Numbered from the stretch's first letter, positions 9,039-16,844 are shown. The stretch: 32,032 nt of DNA from Acidimicrobiia bacterium (GCA_023265045.1 JAHFUQ010000034.1:1-32032); one strand, 5' to 3'. The notes: generated by a model not told the origin, from the sequence alone. Translations and numbers: made by a program.

Positions 9039-9882
9039 CGAGGTAGAGGCGGAGGCCGGGTGTGTCGTGGCGGCGTCCGGCTTCGTCGACGATCAGCCCG
9101 GCGGCGCCTTTGGCCGTGATGAGTTCCAGTCCCGCGGTCACCCCGGCCACCATCGCTGCGGTCGACAAGGCCTCGGCCCACCACGCCTCCCCGGCGACCA
9201 CGACCGCGGCGACGGCGTCGGTGACGGCCGAGTGGCCGGTGGCGGGGTCGATCAGGTGATGGCGGTGCTCGCCGTCGACGGTCCAGGACCGCCGCAGGCG
9301 GTTGGACGTCGCCACCGCGCCCCGCTTCAGGCCCAGACGGGCCAGCGGAGGGCCACCGAAGGGGTCCTCGACGTCGACCACCCATGGCGAGCCGCCCGGG
9401 GGCGAACCCTCGACCCGGAGGTCGCCTCCCAGGTTGACGCACGCGCCTGTGGCGCCCCCGGCCACCAGCTCCTCGACCACGAGGTCGGCGGCGTAGCCCT
9501 TTCCGATGCCGCCCGGGTCGATACCCGCGCACGGCGCGTGAACCACGACGCCCAAGGCGCGGTCGTAGCCGGCGGCCACCACGGCCGCCAGCACCCGCGC
9601 GTCGAAGCGCCCGCCCGTCGCCCGGTGGGCAGCCTGGGCACGCTGGACCAGCCCGGCCGTCTCCGCCGAGACGACGGCCCCGCCGTCGGCGTTCAGGCGG
9701 CTGATCTCGCTGTCCGGCAGGAACCGGCTCCACCGGCGTTCCAGGTCATCGATGCGGGCGATCGCCGCCGTGCACGCGTCGCTTACGCCGACCACGACGA
9801 CGTGGCCCCACGACCCCATCGCCTCGAACCGGGCCTCGAACCGTGCCTCGAACCGTGCCTCGAACCGTGCCTCGGCCGTCAC
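9028..9882 (-). CDS. apbE: FAD:protein FMN transferase (ApbE)
   Basis: 284 residues. ApbE transfers FMN from FAD to a Ser/Thr of target proteins outside the cytoplasm. Family motifs are FEAMGSWGHVVVV near the N-terminus, RFLPDSEISRLN, IDPGGIGKGYAAD, VNLGGDLRVEG and HHLIDPATGH. The GTG start at 9882 overlaps the stop of the preceding gene (GTGA). Residues 5-20 are encoded by four tandem 12-bp units that repeat A-R-F-E in front of the conserved FEAMG. No signal peptide or lipobox is visible, unlike many ApbE proteins, so export is uncertain. In the C-terminal metal site the usual ADALST reads AEALST (Glu237). Confidence 0.9.
   Translation of the reverse strand: MTAEARFEARFEARFEARFEAMGSWGHVVVVGVSDACTAAIARIDDLERRWSRFLPDSEISRLNADGGAVVSAETAGLVQRAQAAHRATGGRFDARVLAAVVAAGYDRALGVVVHAPCAGIDPGGIGKGYAADLVVEELVAGGATGACVNLGGDLRVEGSPPGGSPWVVDVEDPFGGPPLARLGLKRGAVATSNRLRRSWTVDGEHRHHLIDPATGHSAVTDAVAAVVVAGEAWWAEALSTAAMVAGVTAGLELITAKGAAGLIVDEAGRRHDTPGLRLYLDGR
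9821..9868. repeat. 12-bp tandem repeat inside apbE, four units
   Basis: The unit GCCTCGAACCGT is repeated in phase with the codons; the first copy differs at its last base. It encodes alternating A-R-F-E in ApbE. The unit next to the ATG at 9819 coincides with the family-conserved FEAM, so the repeat seems to have grown from it. Confidence 0.9.
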
Positions 9883-10103
9883 GACGCCCCCGTCTGGGTG
9901 ATCGACGGCCGGCCCGCGAACGGGTTCTCGGCCGGCTCGGCCGCGCCCGGCCGCGTCGTCACTGGATCCCCGGCCACGACGGGCGGCGAGGCCGGCGGCG
10001 CGGGCGCCACCTGCGGGCGCGCCGTCACCACCATCCCGGTCGCCAATCCCACGACCGCACCCGCGCTCAGGCCCAGCGCGACCCACCGGCTCCGTGACGC
10101 CAT
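9879..10103 (-). CDS. Short membrane-anchored peptide ending in TGAS, first gene of the ApbE operon
   Basis: 74 residues. After a basic start (MASRSRW) there is one hydrophobic helix (about 8-28), then a Pro/Ala-rich tail likely to lie outside the cytoplasm, ending in RPSITQTGAS. No family was recognised. The ATG follows GATACT by 6 nt, so it probably heads the operon on a leaderless transcript. It overlaps apbE by 4 bp. ApbE modifies the last Ser/Thr of a D-x-x-[ST]-G-A-[ST] motif; the final TGAS matches the second half but the Asp is missing (Ile). It may be a minimal flavin carrier. That is speculation. Confidence 0.65.
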   Translation of the reverse strand: MASRSRWVALGLSAGAVVGLATGMVVTARPQVAPAPPASPPVVAGDPVTTRPGAAEPAENPFAGRPSITQTGAS

Positions 10104-10109
10104 CCGTCA

Positions 10110-10115
10110 AGTATC
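10110..10115 (-). promoter_or_regulatory. Leaderless -10 box of the flavinylation operon
   Basis: GATACT on the minus strand, 6 nt upstream of ATG 10103. No clear -35 box. Confidence 0.4.
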
Positions 10116-10144
10116 GGTCGGCAGTGTGAGGAAACCTTGAGCCG

Positions 10145-10150
10145 TACGCT
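10145..10150 (+). promoter_or_regulatory. Leaderless -10 box of the histidine kinase gene
   Basis: TACGCT, 6 nt upstream of ATG 10157. No clear -35 box. It is divergent from the flavinylation operon promoter, 29 bp away. Confidence 0.4.
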
Positions 10151-10156
10151 CTGTAC

Positions 10157-11242
10157 ATGGAGCGGTCGGTACTCCAGGGCCTGGCCGTGTTCCGGTGGGG
10201 CGCCTGGCTGTGGATCGCGGCGGTGCTGGCGGTCTCCCGCCACGACATCCGCCGGCCGTGGCTCGCGGTCGGGCTGATCGCCGCCGCGCTGGCGGTCACC
10301 GCCCTCGACACGGCCCTCCTGGGGCGGGATCACACTGCCCTCCTCCGGCCCGGGCCGGTCGTCGCCGAGCTGGCCGTCGGGATCGCCCTGGTCTTGTGTG
10401 ACGGCTGGGCCTACGGCCCCAACCACGCCTTTGCCACGTCCCAGTCGTTGGGGTCGGTGTGGCCGCTGGCCGGCATCCTGGCCGCGGGGGTGGGCTTCGG
10501 CTTCGCCGCGGGCGCCGCGGCGGGCATCCTCATGGGCCTGGCCCGGGCTGGCGCCGTAGTCGCCAACGGGGTGGCCATCGACAGCGGCGGCAAGATCCTG
10601 TCGCTCACGAACACGGTCGTTTTCTACGCCCTCGGCGGCGCGGCGGCGGGCTACCTGATCAGCCTCCTGCGCCGGGCGGAGCGGGAGATCTCCGCGGCCC
10701 GAGCTCGGGAGGAGGTGGCCCGCACGCTGCACGACGGCGTCCTCCAGACCCTCGCCGTGGTCGAGCGCCGCGCCGCCACGTCCGACCCCGACCTCGCTCG
10801 CCTGGCCCGCCAACAGGAGCGGGAGCTGCGCGAGTTCCTGTTCGGCGCCACCCGGGCGGCCGACCTGGGCGCCGGCCTCCGAGCCGCCGCCGCCCGCTTC
10901 GAGCAGGTCTTCGGCGGGCGGGTCGACGTCATCGTCGCCGCCGACGCTCCCCAGCTGGCCCAACCGGAGTGCGAAGCTCTCGTGGGCGCCGTCGGCGAGG
11001 CGCTCGTCAACGCGGGCAAGCACGGAGAGGCATCGAAGGTGACGGTGTACGTCGAACCGACCGACAGCGGCGGGGTGTTCTGCTCCGTGAAGGACGACGG
11101 CCACGGTTTCGATCCCGCGACCACGGGCGAGCGGGTGGGGCTGGCCCGGTCCATCCGGGGACGGATCGCCGACGTGGGCGGGCGGGTCGAGCTGCACAGC
11201 CGTCTCGGCGAGGGCGCGGAGGTGTGCCTATGGGTGCCCTAG
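10157..11242 (+). CDS. NarL-family sensor histidine kinase
   Basis: 361 residues. The N-terminal half (about 15-175) has several hydrophobic helices and acts as the membrane sensor. The HisKA_3 dimerisation region follows, with the phospho-acceptor His192 in ARTLHDGVLQTL. The ATPase part shows an N-box-like EALVNAGKH and a G-box DDGHGFDP. The signal is unknown because no periplasmic domain is recognisable. It overlaps the response regulator gene by 13 bp, so the two form a two-component pair. The ATG has TACGCT 6 nt upstream. Confidence 0.92.
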   Translation: MERSVLQGLAVFRWGAWLWIAAVLAVSRHDIRRPWLAVGLIAAALAVTALDTALLGRDHTALLRPGPVVAELAVGIALVLCDGWAYGPNHAFATSQSLGSVWPLAGILAAGVGFGFAAGAAAGILMGLARAGAVVANGVAIDSGGKILSLTNTVVFYALGGAAAGYLISLLRRAEREISAARAREEVARTLHDGVLQTLAVVERRAATSDPDLARLARQQERELREFLFGATRAADLGAGLRAAAARFEQVFGGRVDVIVAADAPQLAQPECEALVGAVGEALVNAGKHGEASKVTVYVEPTDSGGVFCSVKDDGHGFDPATTGERVGLARSIRGRIADVGGRVELHSRLGEGAEVCLWVP

Positions 11243-11871
11243 CGGGGAATGTGACGGTGCGCGTGGTGTTAGCCGACGACCATCCCATCTGGCGCGACGG
11301 CGTGCGCTCCGACCTGGCGGATGGCTTCACGGTGGTGGCCGAGGCGTCGTCGGCCGACGAGGCCATCGCCGCCATCCGCGAGCATCATCCGGACCTGGTC
11401 GTCTGCGACCTCCAGATGCCGGGAGGGGGCGGGATCAAGGTGGTGCGGACCTGCGGCCAAGAGACCCGCATCGTCATGCTCACCGTGTCCGAGCAGGAGC
11501 GCGACCTCCTGGACGCGGTCGCGGCCGGCGCCGTCGGCTACCTGATCAAGTCCACGTCCGGACCGGAGCTGCGGACCAGCCTGATGCGGGCCGCCCAGGG
11601 CGAGCCGGTGTTCTCGCCCGCCCTGGCCGCGCTGGTGCTGGGCGAGTTCCGCAAGATGGCCAAGGCTTCCTCCGGCGTGCAGCCGCTGTCGGATCGGGAG
11701 CGGGAGGTCCTCCAGCTCGTGGCCCGGGGCCACACCTACAAGGAGATCGGACAGCGGCTGTACATCGCTGAAAAGACGGTTGAAAACCACGTGCGCAACA
11801 TCCTGGGCAAACTCCACCTGAGCCGCAAGCAGGAGCTCATCCGCTACGCGCTCGAGCACGGCATCGAGTAG
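11230..11871 (+). CDS. NarL/FixJ-type response regulator
   Basis: 213 residues. The receiver domain has the acidic pair Asp16/Asp17 (LADDHP), the phospho-acceptor Asp60 (VVCDLQMP) and the conserved Lys in YLIKST. The C-terminal LuxR-type helix-turn-helix is clear (LSDREREVLQLVARG, then KTVENHVRNIL). It is phosphorylated by the kinase encoded just upstream and would act as a DNA-binding regulator. The ATG at 11230 is preferred because GGAGGT lies 6 nt upstream inside the kinase gene; GTG 11251 is an alternative. Targets are unknown; the lipoprotein and LCP genes downstream are candidates. Confidence 0.94.
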   Translation: MGALAGNVTVRVVLADDHPIWRDGVRSDLADGFTVVAEASSADEAIAAIREHHPDLVVCDLQMPGGGGIKVVRTCGQETRIVMLTVSEQERDLLDAVAAGAVGYLIKSTSGPELRTSLMRAAQGEPVFSPALAALVLGEFRKMAKASSGVQPLSDREREVLQLVARGHTYKEIGQRLYIAEKTVENHVRNILGKLHLSRKQELIRYALEHGIE

Positions 11872-11914
11872 GCCCGCCCTGGACAGGCCCGTTCCCGGCT
11901 GATTCACTGCCCCG

Positions 11915-12532
11915 ATGCGCCGCGCCGCCCGTGCGGGGGGGCTCGCACTGGCGGTGGCTCTGACCGTCGCGACAACCTCCTGCTCCTCCTCCAAAGGTTC
12001 GCCGTCGAGCGCCCTGGGCGCGAACGAGGCCCACGCCCACGCCGCGTCCTCAACCGTCCCGACCCCGGCGGGCCGGTCGTTCACCCTCGCCGCCCCCGAC
12101 GTCGAGGCCTACAGCACGCCGCCGCTCCTGCCCGTCGAGGCCCGCAACGGCGCCCAGGTGTTGCTCGACCAGTACCTCGACCGCGCCGTCCTCGCGCCCC
12201 TGAAGTCGGGCAAGGCGGGCGATCTGGCCCCCCTCTTCACCGCCGCCGCCTTCGAACGGCTGAGCGGTCCCGACCGCGCCGCGCTGGTGGACGAAGGCGT
12301 CGCCGGCGCCGCGGTGGTCTCGCTCGTGTCGGCGTCCGCCCGGTTGACCGCGCTCCTCGGCCCGGACGGGGTCCAACTGCTCGTGGCCGGCATCGACGTG
12401 GCGGTCAGCGCCAAAGTGGGCACGGCGCCGCTGTCCATTCACCGCACCGGCGAGCTGACGATGGTGGTCGACGGCGACGCCTGGAAGATCAGCTCCTACG
12501 ACGTCCACGTCGACCGGGACGGTCCCCAGTGA
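11915..12532 (+). CDS. Lipoprotein of unknown function, upstream of an LCP protein
   Basis: 205 residues. A basic N-terminus and hydrophobic stretch end in the lipobox ATTSC (Cys23), so a lipid-anchored extracytoplasmic protein is likely. A Ser/Thr/Ala-rich linker follows, then a compact domain (about 75-200) ending in LTMVVDGDAWKISSYDV. That ending resembles Mce-associated or nuclear-transport-factor-2-like folds, but I cannot assign it firmly. The gene overlaps the LCP gene by 4 bp (GTGA), so the two are co-translated and may work together in cell-wall assembly. Confidence 0.8.
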   Translation: MRRAARAGGLALAVALTVATTSCSSSKGSPSSALGANEAHAHAASSTVPTPAGRSFTLAAPDVEAYSTPPLLPVEARNGAQVLLDQYLDRAVLAPLKSGKAGDLAPLFTAAAFERLSGPDRAALVDEGVAGAAVVSLVSASARLTALLGPDGVQLLVAGIDVAVSAKVGTAPLSIHRTGELTMVVDGDAWKISSYDVHVDRDGPQ

Positions 12533-13452
12533 GCGCCCCGCGGCGCCGCCTCGCCCAGGTCGGCCTCGGCGTGTTGATCCCCGTTGTCCTCCTCGCCGGC
12601 CTGGTCTCGTCGGCGGCCCGGGGCGGCCCGGGGATCCGCCTGGGGAAGTCCGTCGTGCAGGTCCACCGCGTGGCCGAGGCCCACTTCAACCCCGGCTCGG
12701 GCGCGCCGGTGTTCGTGCTGATCGTGGGCAACGACGCCCGCCCGGGTGACGAGGTCTCCCGGGGCGACGCCCTCCACCTCGTCGGCGTCAACCCCGGCAC
12801 GGGCCAGGCGACCATCCTCAACATCCCCCGCGACACCTGGATGACCATCCCCGGGCACGGGCTGGACAAGATCAATGCCGCCTACTCCTACGGCGGCCCA
12901 GTGGCGCAGGCCCGGGCGGTCTCCGCGCTGGTCGGCGTCGAGATCCCGTTCGTCATCAGCACCGGCTTCGACGGGCTCATGCAGATGGTCGACGACCTCG
13001 GCGGGGTGGACGTCGACGTGCCCTTCCCGATGGCCGACGCCGACTCCGGCGCCTACTTCGACGCCGGCCCCAACCACTTCTTCGGCGGCGAGGCGCTGGC
13101 CTTCTCCCGCAACCGCCACTTCGAGGGCGGCGACCTCATCCGCACCGAGCACCAGACGATGATCATCATCGCCGCCTTGGCCAAGCTGCGGGCCGCGGGA
13201 CCGTCGGCGGCCAACACCGTCAAGTGGCTGTCGGTGCTCCTCCGCAACTCGACCTTCGACGGCGCCAGCGTGCCCGACCTTTACCGCCTCGGCCGCCTGG
13301 CCCTGTCCATCGACCCGGCCAACGTCCGCAACGTCACCATGCCGGGTGTCATCGGGACGGCCACCGGGGGGACCTCGGTTGTGTTTGTCGCGCCCGAGGC
13401 TGCTTCCCTGTTCGACGACTTCCGCGACGACGCCGTCCTGCAGTCGCACTGA
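12529..13452 (+). CDS. LytR-CpsA-Psr (LCP) family cell-wall transferase
   Basis: 307 residues. One N-terminal membrane helix (about 10-30) is followed by the LCP domain with FVLIVGNDARPG, GDALHLVGVNPGTGQ, ILNIPRDTW, KINAAYSYGG and AFSRNRHFEGGDLIRTEHQ. The Asp and Arg residues that bind the polyprenyl-pyrophosphate substrate are present. LCP enzymes attach glycopolymers (arabinogalactan, teichoic acids) to peptidoglycan on the outer membrane face. The usual C-terminal LytR_C domain is missing, which is common in single-domain members. The GTG start overlaps the lipoprotein stop. Confidence 0.92.
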   Translation: MSAPRRRLAQVGLGVLIPVVLLAGLVSSAARGGPGIRLGKSVVQVHRVAEAHFNPGSGAPVFVLIVGNDARPGDEVSRGDALHLVGVNPGTGQATILNIPRDTWMTIPGHGLDKINAAYSYGGPVAQARAVSALVGVEIPFVISTGFDGLMQMVDDLGGVDVDVPFPMADADSGAYFDAGPNHFFGGEALAFSRNRHFEGGDLIRTEHQTMIIIAALAKLRAAGPSAANTVKWLSVLLRNSTFDGASVPDLYRLGRLALSIDPANVRNVTMPGVIGTATGGTSVVFVAPEAASLFDDFRDDAVLQSH

Positions 13453-13515
13453 CGCAAGCGCCCAGGTGCGGCGCGAACCTGTGCGTTCCCTGAGCCCGCG
13501 AGCCGGTGCTGGAGT

Positions 13516-13701
13516 ATGTCCGCGCCGCGGCGCTGGCTCCTGGTTGGCGCCGGCGTGGCTATGGCATCGGCGTCGGCATGCTGGTGGTCTTCCTGCTCGG
13601 CGACCGCGGGCGCTCGGCGCCCAAGCCGGCGACCTCGCCCGCCGCCGCCCGCTCCGCGGCTGACGACGAGGAGGGCGCCAGGCGCGATGCCCGCCGCCTG
13701 A
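13516..13701 (+). other. Possible small membrane-protein gene, perhaps frameshifted
   Basis: An ATG at 13516 opens a frame beginning MSAPRRWLLVGAGVA, very like the start of the LCP protein just upstream (MSAPRRR). At about 13575 the coding-like composition moves to another frame, which reads GMLVVFLLGDRGRS and a polar tail. A single frameshift would join the two into one short membrane protein. As it stands, the first frame ends at 13701 after an Arg/Pro-rich tail that looks non-coding. It could be a decayed gene, a sequencing error or chance. Confidence 0.3.
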
Positions 13702-13710
13702 CAAACTGGG

Positions 13711-14883
13711 GTGGTGAAACTGGCGGCACGTCCGTCCCAGCAGCACGACCACGAGCTGACGAAGTTGCGGTGCGCCGAGTGCGACGCCCCGATCTGTCCC
13801 AAGTGCTTCGTGAAGACCGAGGCCGGCCTGAAGTGCCCCTTGTGCGCCACACCGACGTGGGTCCGATCAGCCCGCCGCCGGCGGCCATGGAGCGTCGCGG
13901 CGGGGGTCGGCGCCGCGCTCATGCTCGTGCTGGCAACCCTGGTCGCGGTGACGAGGAGCGGCGACTCCGGGTCAACGGCCGCCCCCTCGACGTCCACGAC
14001 GGCGCCCCTGCCGACCTTGCCCCAAAACCCGCGGATCTCGATCGTCCCGACCCCGGGGCCCGCGGGCGACATGACGGCGGGGCCGGACGGAGCGGTCTGG
14101 TTTACGAGCACCGCCACGAACGCCATCGGCCGGGTCACCTTTGGCGCCGGCGCCAGGTACTTCACGGACCCGACGATCAAGAGCCCGACGCAGATCGTCA
14201 GCGGTCCCGACGGCGCCATGTGGTTCATCAATGGCATCGGCGGCTCGATCGGCCGGATCACGACGGCCGGTGACGTGTCCAACTTCGGGATGCCCATGGA
14301 CGCAGCCGTCACGTCGATCGCGTTCGGCCCCGACGGCGCCCTGTGGCTCACGGACACGATCAGCAACGCGATCGGACGCATCGGCCCCGATGGAACGTTC
14401 AAGCTCTACCGCGACGACCGGATCGGCGTCGCTCGTGGCATCACGGCTGGACCGGACGGCGCCATGTGGTTCGTGAACACCGTGACCCGAGGGCTCGGAC
14501 GCATCAGCCCGAACGGCGCCGTGACCCAACTCGAGCTGCCCGGGTTGGGCCTGGTCCAGTGGATGGCGGCCGGTCCCGATCGCGCCATGTGGGTCACGCT
14601 CGACGGCGGCGACGGCGGTGTCATGCGAGTGGGTGTGGACGGCGCCGTGACCAAGTACCCGGCCGTCAAGACCGCCCAAGGCATCACCGCCGGACCGGAC
14701 GGCGCCCTGTGGTTCACGAGCCCCGGCTTCCGCTCGATGATCAGCCGGATCACGACGGCGGGTGAGATCCTGCCGGTCGTCGACCCCCGGCTCGATGCGC
14801 CCTGGCGACTGACGACGGGCCCGGACGGCGCCCTGTGGTTCACCAACGGGCCCAGTTCGATCGGCCGCCTGGCGCCGGCGTAG
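13711..14883 (+). CDS. Membrane protein with N-terminal zinc ribbon and seven-bladed propeller (streptogramin lyase-like)
   Basis: 390 residues. Residues about 20-46 carry six cysteines in CxxC-type pairs (CAECDAPICPKC, then CPLC), a B-box-like zinc ribbon. One membrane helix (about 61-80) and a Ser/Thr/Pro linker follow. The rest is a beta-propeller with seven copies of a motif like ITAGPDGALWFT, the repeat of virginiamycin B lyase (Vgb). The propeller would be outside the cell and the zinc ribbon inside. Streptogramin lyase activity is not implied; many such propellers are binding or sensor modules. GTG 13714 is an equally good start. A weak CAAACT lies 6 nt before 13714. Confidence 0.85.
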   Translation: MVKLAARPSQQHDHELTKLRCAECDAPICPKCFVKTEAGLKCPLCATPTWVRSARRRRPWSVAAGVGAALMLVLATLVAVTRSGDSGSTAAPSTSTTAPLPTLPQNPRISIVPTPGPAGDMTAGPDGAVWFTSTATNAIGRVTFGAGARYFTDPTIKSPTQIVSGPDGAMWFINGIGGSIGRITTAGDVSNFGMPMDAAVTSIAFGPDGALWLTDTISNAIGRIGPDGTFKLYRDDRIGVARGITAGPDGAMWFVNTVTRGLGRISPNGAVTQLELPGLGLVQWMAAGPDRAMWVTLDGGDGGVMRVGVDGAVTKYPAVKTAQGITAGPDGALWFTSPGFRSMISRITTAGEILPVVDPRLDAPWRLTTGPDGALWFTNGPSSIGRLAPA

Positions 14884-14913
14884 CGCGTTCCCAGGAAGGC
14901 TCGACGCCGGCCA

Positions 14914-14933
14914 CCGCGCCGTTATCGCGGCGG
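14914..14933 (+). terminator. Weak candidate terminator hairpin
   Basis: A GC-rich inverted repeat (CGCCG, loop TTATCG, CGGCG) lies 35 bp after the propeller gene and is followed by ATTTG. There is no long T tract, so the assignment is weak. Confidence 0.25.
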
Positions 14934-15007
14934 ATTTGCCCTCTGGGCCCGGATCAGCGCGAGAACGCTGCACCTCGGCTCGTCAAGCCGGCTGGGCCGT
15001 GCGTTCG

Positions 15008-15013
15008 TACCCT
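15008..15013 (+). promoter_or_regulatory. Near-leaderless -10 box of the methyltransferase gene
   Basis: TACCCT, 7 nt upstream of ATG 15021, with no Shine-Dalgarno between. No -35 box is recognised. Confidence 0.35.
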
Positions 15014-15020
15014 TGGCCGT

Positions 15021-15902
15021 ATGGAACCGCACGCACACGGCAGGTCCGGCGACGAGTTCGACTGGGCCGGGATGGTGGCGTACGCCGAGCTCGAGGCCGA
15101 GCTGCTGGCCGCCTTCCTGGCCGAGGCGGCGTCGGAGCTGGCCGTCGTGAGCGAGCGGGACGGGATCGACGTGCGCCGGATCCTCGACATCGGGAGCGGG
15201 CCCGGCGTCGGGACCTGCGCCCTGGCGACCCAGTTCCCATCGGCCACGGTCATGGCCGCCGACGGCTCGCCCGAGATGCTCGCCAACGTGGTGGCCCGCG
15301 CCGAGCGGCTGGGGCTCGGGGCTCGGGTGACCACCCGTCTCGTCGAGTTGCCCGACGGTCTCGACGACCTCGACCGGGCCGATGCCATCTGGGCCTCGAT
15401 GGTGCTCCACCACGTCGGCGACGAGGCCGCCGCGCTGCGCGGCCTTCGCCGCCGACTCGAGCCGGGCGGCCTGGTTGCGCTGGCCGAGTTCGGCGATCCG
15501 ACGCGCTTTCTCCCTGCCGGCGCCGACCTCGGCCGGCCGGGCGTGTGGGAGCGCCTCGACGCGGCCGGGGCCGACTGGTTGGCTGGCATGCGCGCCGCCC
15601 TGCCCGGGGCGACCGTGTCCGGCGACTACCCGACGATGCTCGCCGAGGCGGGCTTCAGCTTGCTGACCGACCGGGTCATGACGGTCCACCTCGACGCCCC
15701 TCTGGACGATCGGGCCCGCCGGCTCGCACGCGCCCACCTGCAAATGCTGCGCCAGCACGTCGGCACGAGGGCCGAGCCGGACGACCTGGCGGTGATCGAT
15801 CGTCTCACCGACGACGACAACCCGGCGGGAGTCATGCAGAGGCCCGACGCCCTCCTGCGTGCCTCCCGCCGCCTGCTCGTGGCCCGTGCCGTCGCCCCGT
15901 AA
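15021..15902 (+). CDS. SAM-dependent class I methyltransferase
   Basis: 293 residues. The Rossmann-fold motifs are present: motif I ILDIGSGPGVGTCAL (about 54-68), an acidic residue after strand 2 (VMAADGSPEML) and ADAIWASMVLHHVGDE, as in small-molecule methyltransferases. A helical C-terminal part (about 200-290) may cap the active site. The substrate cannot be told. The gene stands alone and faces the truncated VOC gene across a 9-bp gap. The ATG is chosen for its TACCCT box and its good composition; longer in-frame extensions upstream look non-coding. Confidence 0.88.
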   Translation: MEPHAHGRSGDEFDWAGMVAYAELEAELLAAFLAEAASELAVVSERDGIDVRRILDIGSGPGVGTCALATQFPSATVMAADGSPEMLANVVARAERLGLGARVTTRLVELPDGLDDLDRADAIWASMVLHHVGDEAAALRGLRRRLEPGGLVALAEFGDPTRFLPAGADLGRPGVWERLDAAGADWLAGMRAALPGATVSGDYPTMLAEAGFSLLTDRVMTVHLDAPLDDRARRLARAHLQMLRQHVGTRAEPDDLAVIDRLTDDDNPAGVMQRPDALLRASRRLLVARAVAP

Positions 15903-15911
15903 CCGGAGCCC

Positions 15912-16130
15912 TCAGGCCGGCGGGGCGACCAGCTCGGGGAAGCCATGCAGGCCGAAGAGCGTGTTGCCAACCAGGTAGACGATGTGGTGGAACGGGCCGG
16001 TGTCCTCGTCGAGCACCGGCTCGACACCCAGAACCCTGGTGTACCACGCCTCGCTCACGGCGAGGTCGGTCACCGTGATGGCGACGTGCGTGATGGACGG
16101 GATGGCTTTGGTCTTGGGCGATCCTTTCAC
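15912..16130 (-). pseudogene. Truncated VOC/glyoxalase-like protein
   Basis: 72 residues containing only the first half of a VOC (glyoxalase/bleomycin resistance) domain: ITHVAITVTDLAVSEAWYTR, VLGVEPV and FGLHGFPELV. Full VOC domains are roughly 115-130 residues with two such modules. The second module, which supplies other metal ligands and usually begins with a GLDHVAF-like strand, is missing. The stop lies 9 bp from the convergent methyltransferase, and no continuation is seen in the other frames. Either a deletion removed the C-terminal half or this is a half-module that dimerises. The GTG start at 16130 overlaps the preceding gene's stop (GTGA). Confidence 0.65.
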
Positions 16131-16756
16131 GGGTTGCACCGGGCGGGGCTGGACGAGGAGTCGGGGTTCAGGCACAGCGGCCCGAGGTTGGTGGCGGCGT
16201 TCGGACGGCTGATGAAGGCCAGAGGGCCGGCGTTGTGCTCACCGTTGAACGGCGTGGTCCCAGTGAAGCCACACGGCGCCGCGTCGGCGGGGCTGTTGAA
16301 CCAGAACCCGACATGGAAGGTGTTCGTGGGCGCCAGGGCGACGTCGGGGTCGAAGCCGAAGATCTGGTCGATGAGCACGGTCTTCACGGTCGCGCTGCTG
16401 TTGGCGTCGAGATCGGACTGGTACCAGGCCAGGCCGAACCCCGGGAAGCCGGCGACCGGCGACCCGTCGGCTTGCTGGTTGCTCCGTTGCACTGTGAACA
16501 GGTCGAACTTGAGGCCGGGCTTGAAGCCGCTCGTGGTGACCAGCATGGTGTCGTTGGGGTCGCCCTTGACCACGCTGACGATGGCGGTCGGCGTCTGCCC
16601 CGGCGCCGCCATGCACGGGAGGAATTTCGCCGCGGGGAACAGCGAGAACCGGGCGAGCTCGGGGGAGGACGAGGCGGCCTGGGGCAGGGCGGTGACCGTG
16701 GCGAGCGCCAGCGCGGCGGTCAGGGGTAGCAAGTATCGGTGGAGCTTGTGAGCCAT
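16127..16756 (-). CDS. Secreted protein of unknown function
   Basis: 209 residues. MAHKLHRYLLPLTAALALAT and the residues after it form a clear Sec signal peptide, probably cut after an Ala near residue 26. The mature part has four or so cysteines and motifs such as FLPCMAAPGQTPTAI, GFKPGLKFDLFTVQRS and GFWFNSPADAAPCGF. The repeated beta-strand pattern suggests a beta-sandwich. I do not recognise the family. The ATG at 16756 is chosen because AAGGA lies 5 nt upstream; an earlier in-frame start would precede the signal peptide with an unlikely extension. It is co-transcribed with the VOC fragment. Confidence 0.78.
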   Translation of the reverse strand: MAHKLHRYLLPLTAALALATVTALPQAASSSPELARFSLFPAAKFLPCMAAPGQTPTAIVSVVKGDPNDTMLVTTSGFKPGLKFDLFTVQRSNQQADGSPVAGFPGFGLAWYQSDLDANSSATVKTVLIDQIFGFDPDVALAPTNTFHVGFWFNSPADAAPCGFTGTTPFNGEHNAGPLAFISRPNAATNLGPLCLNPDSSSSPARCNP

Positions 16757-16844
16757 CGACTTCCTTTTCGTTAGGGGGTAGCGGTGACCCCCCATACGGA
16801 CGGTGCACGCCCGGCGGTTCACTCGCGTGTGCCAGAGTGCCGCG

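Noticed and set aside
8938-10140. Plus-strand frame of 400 codons opposite apbE
   Set aside because: It is antisense to apbE and its neighbours, which have family motifs; the frame has none.
13506-14273. Long plus-strand frame across the start of the propeller gene
   Set aside because: Beyond about 13700 it becomes Arg/Asp-rich shadow sequence while the propeller frame carries clear motifs.
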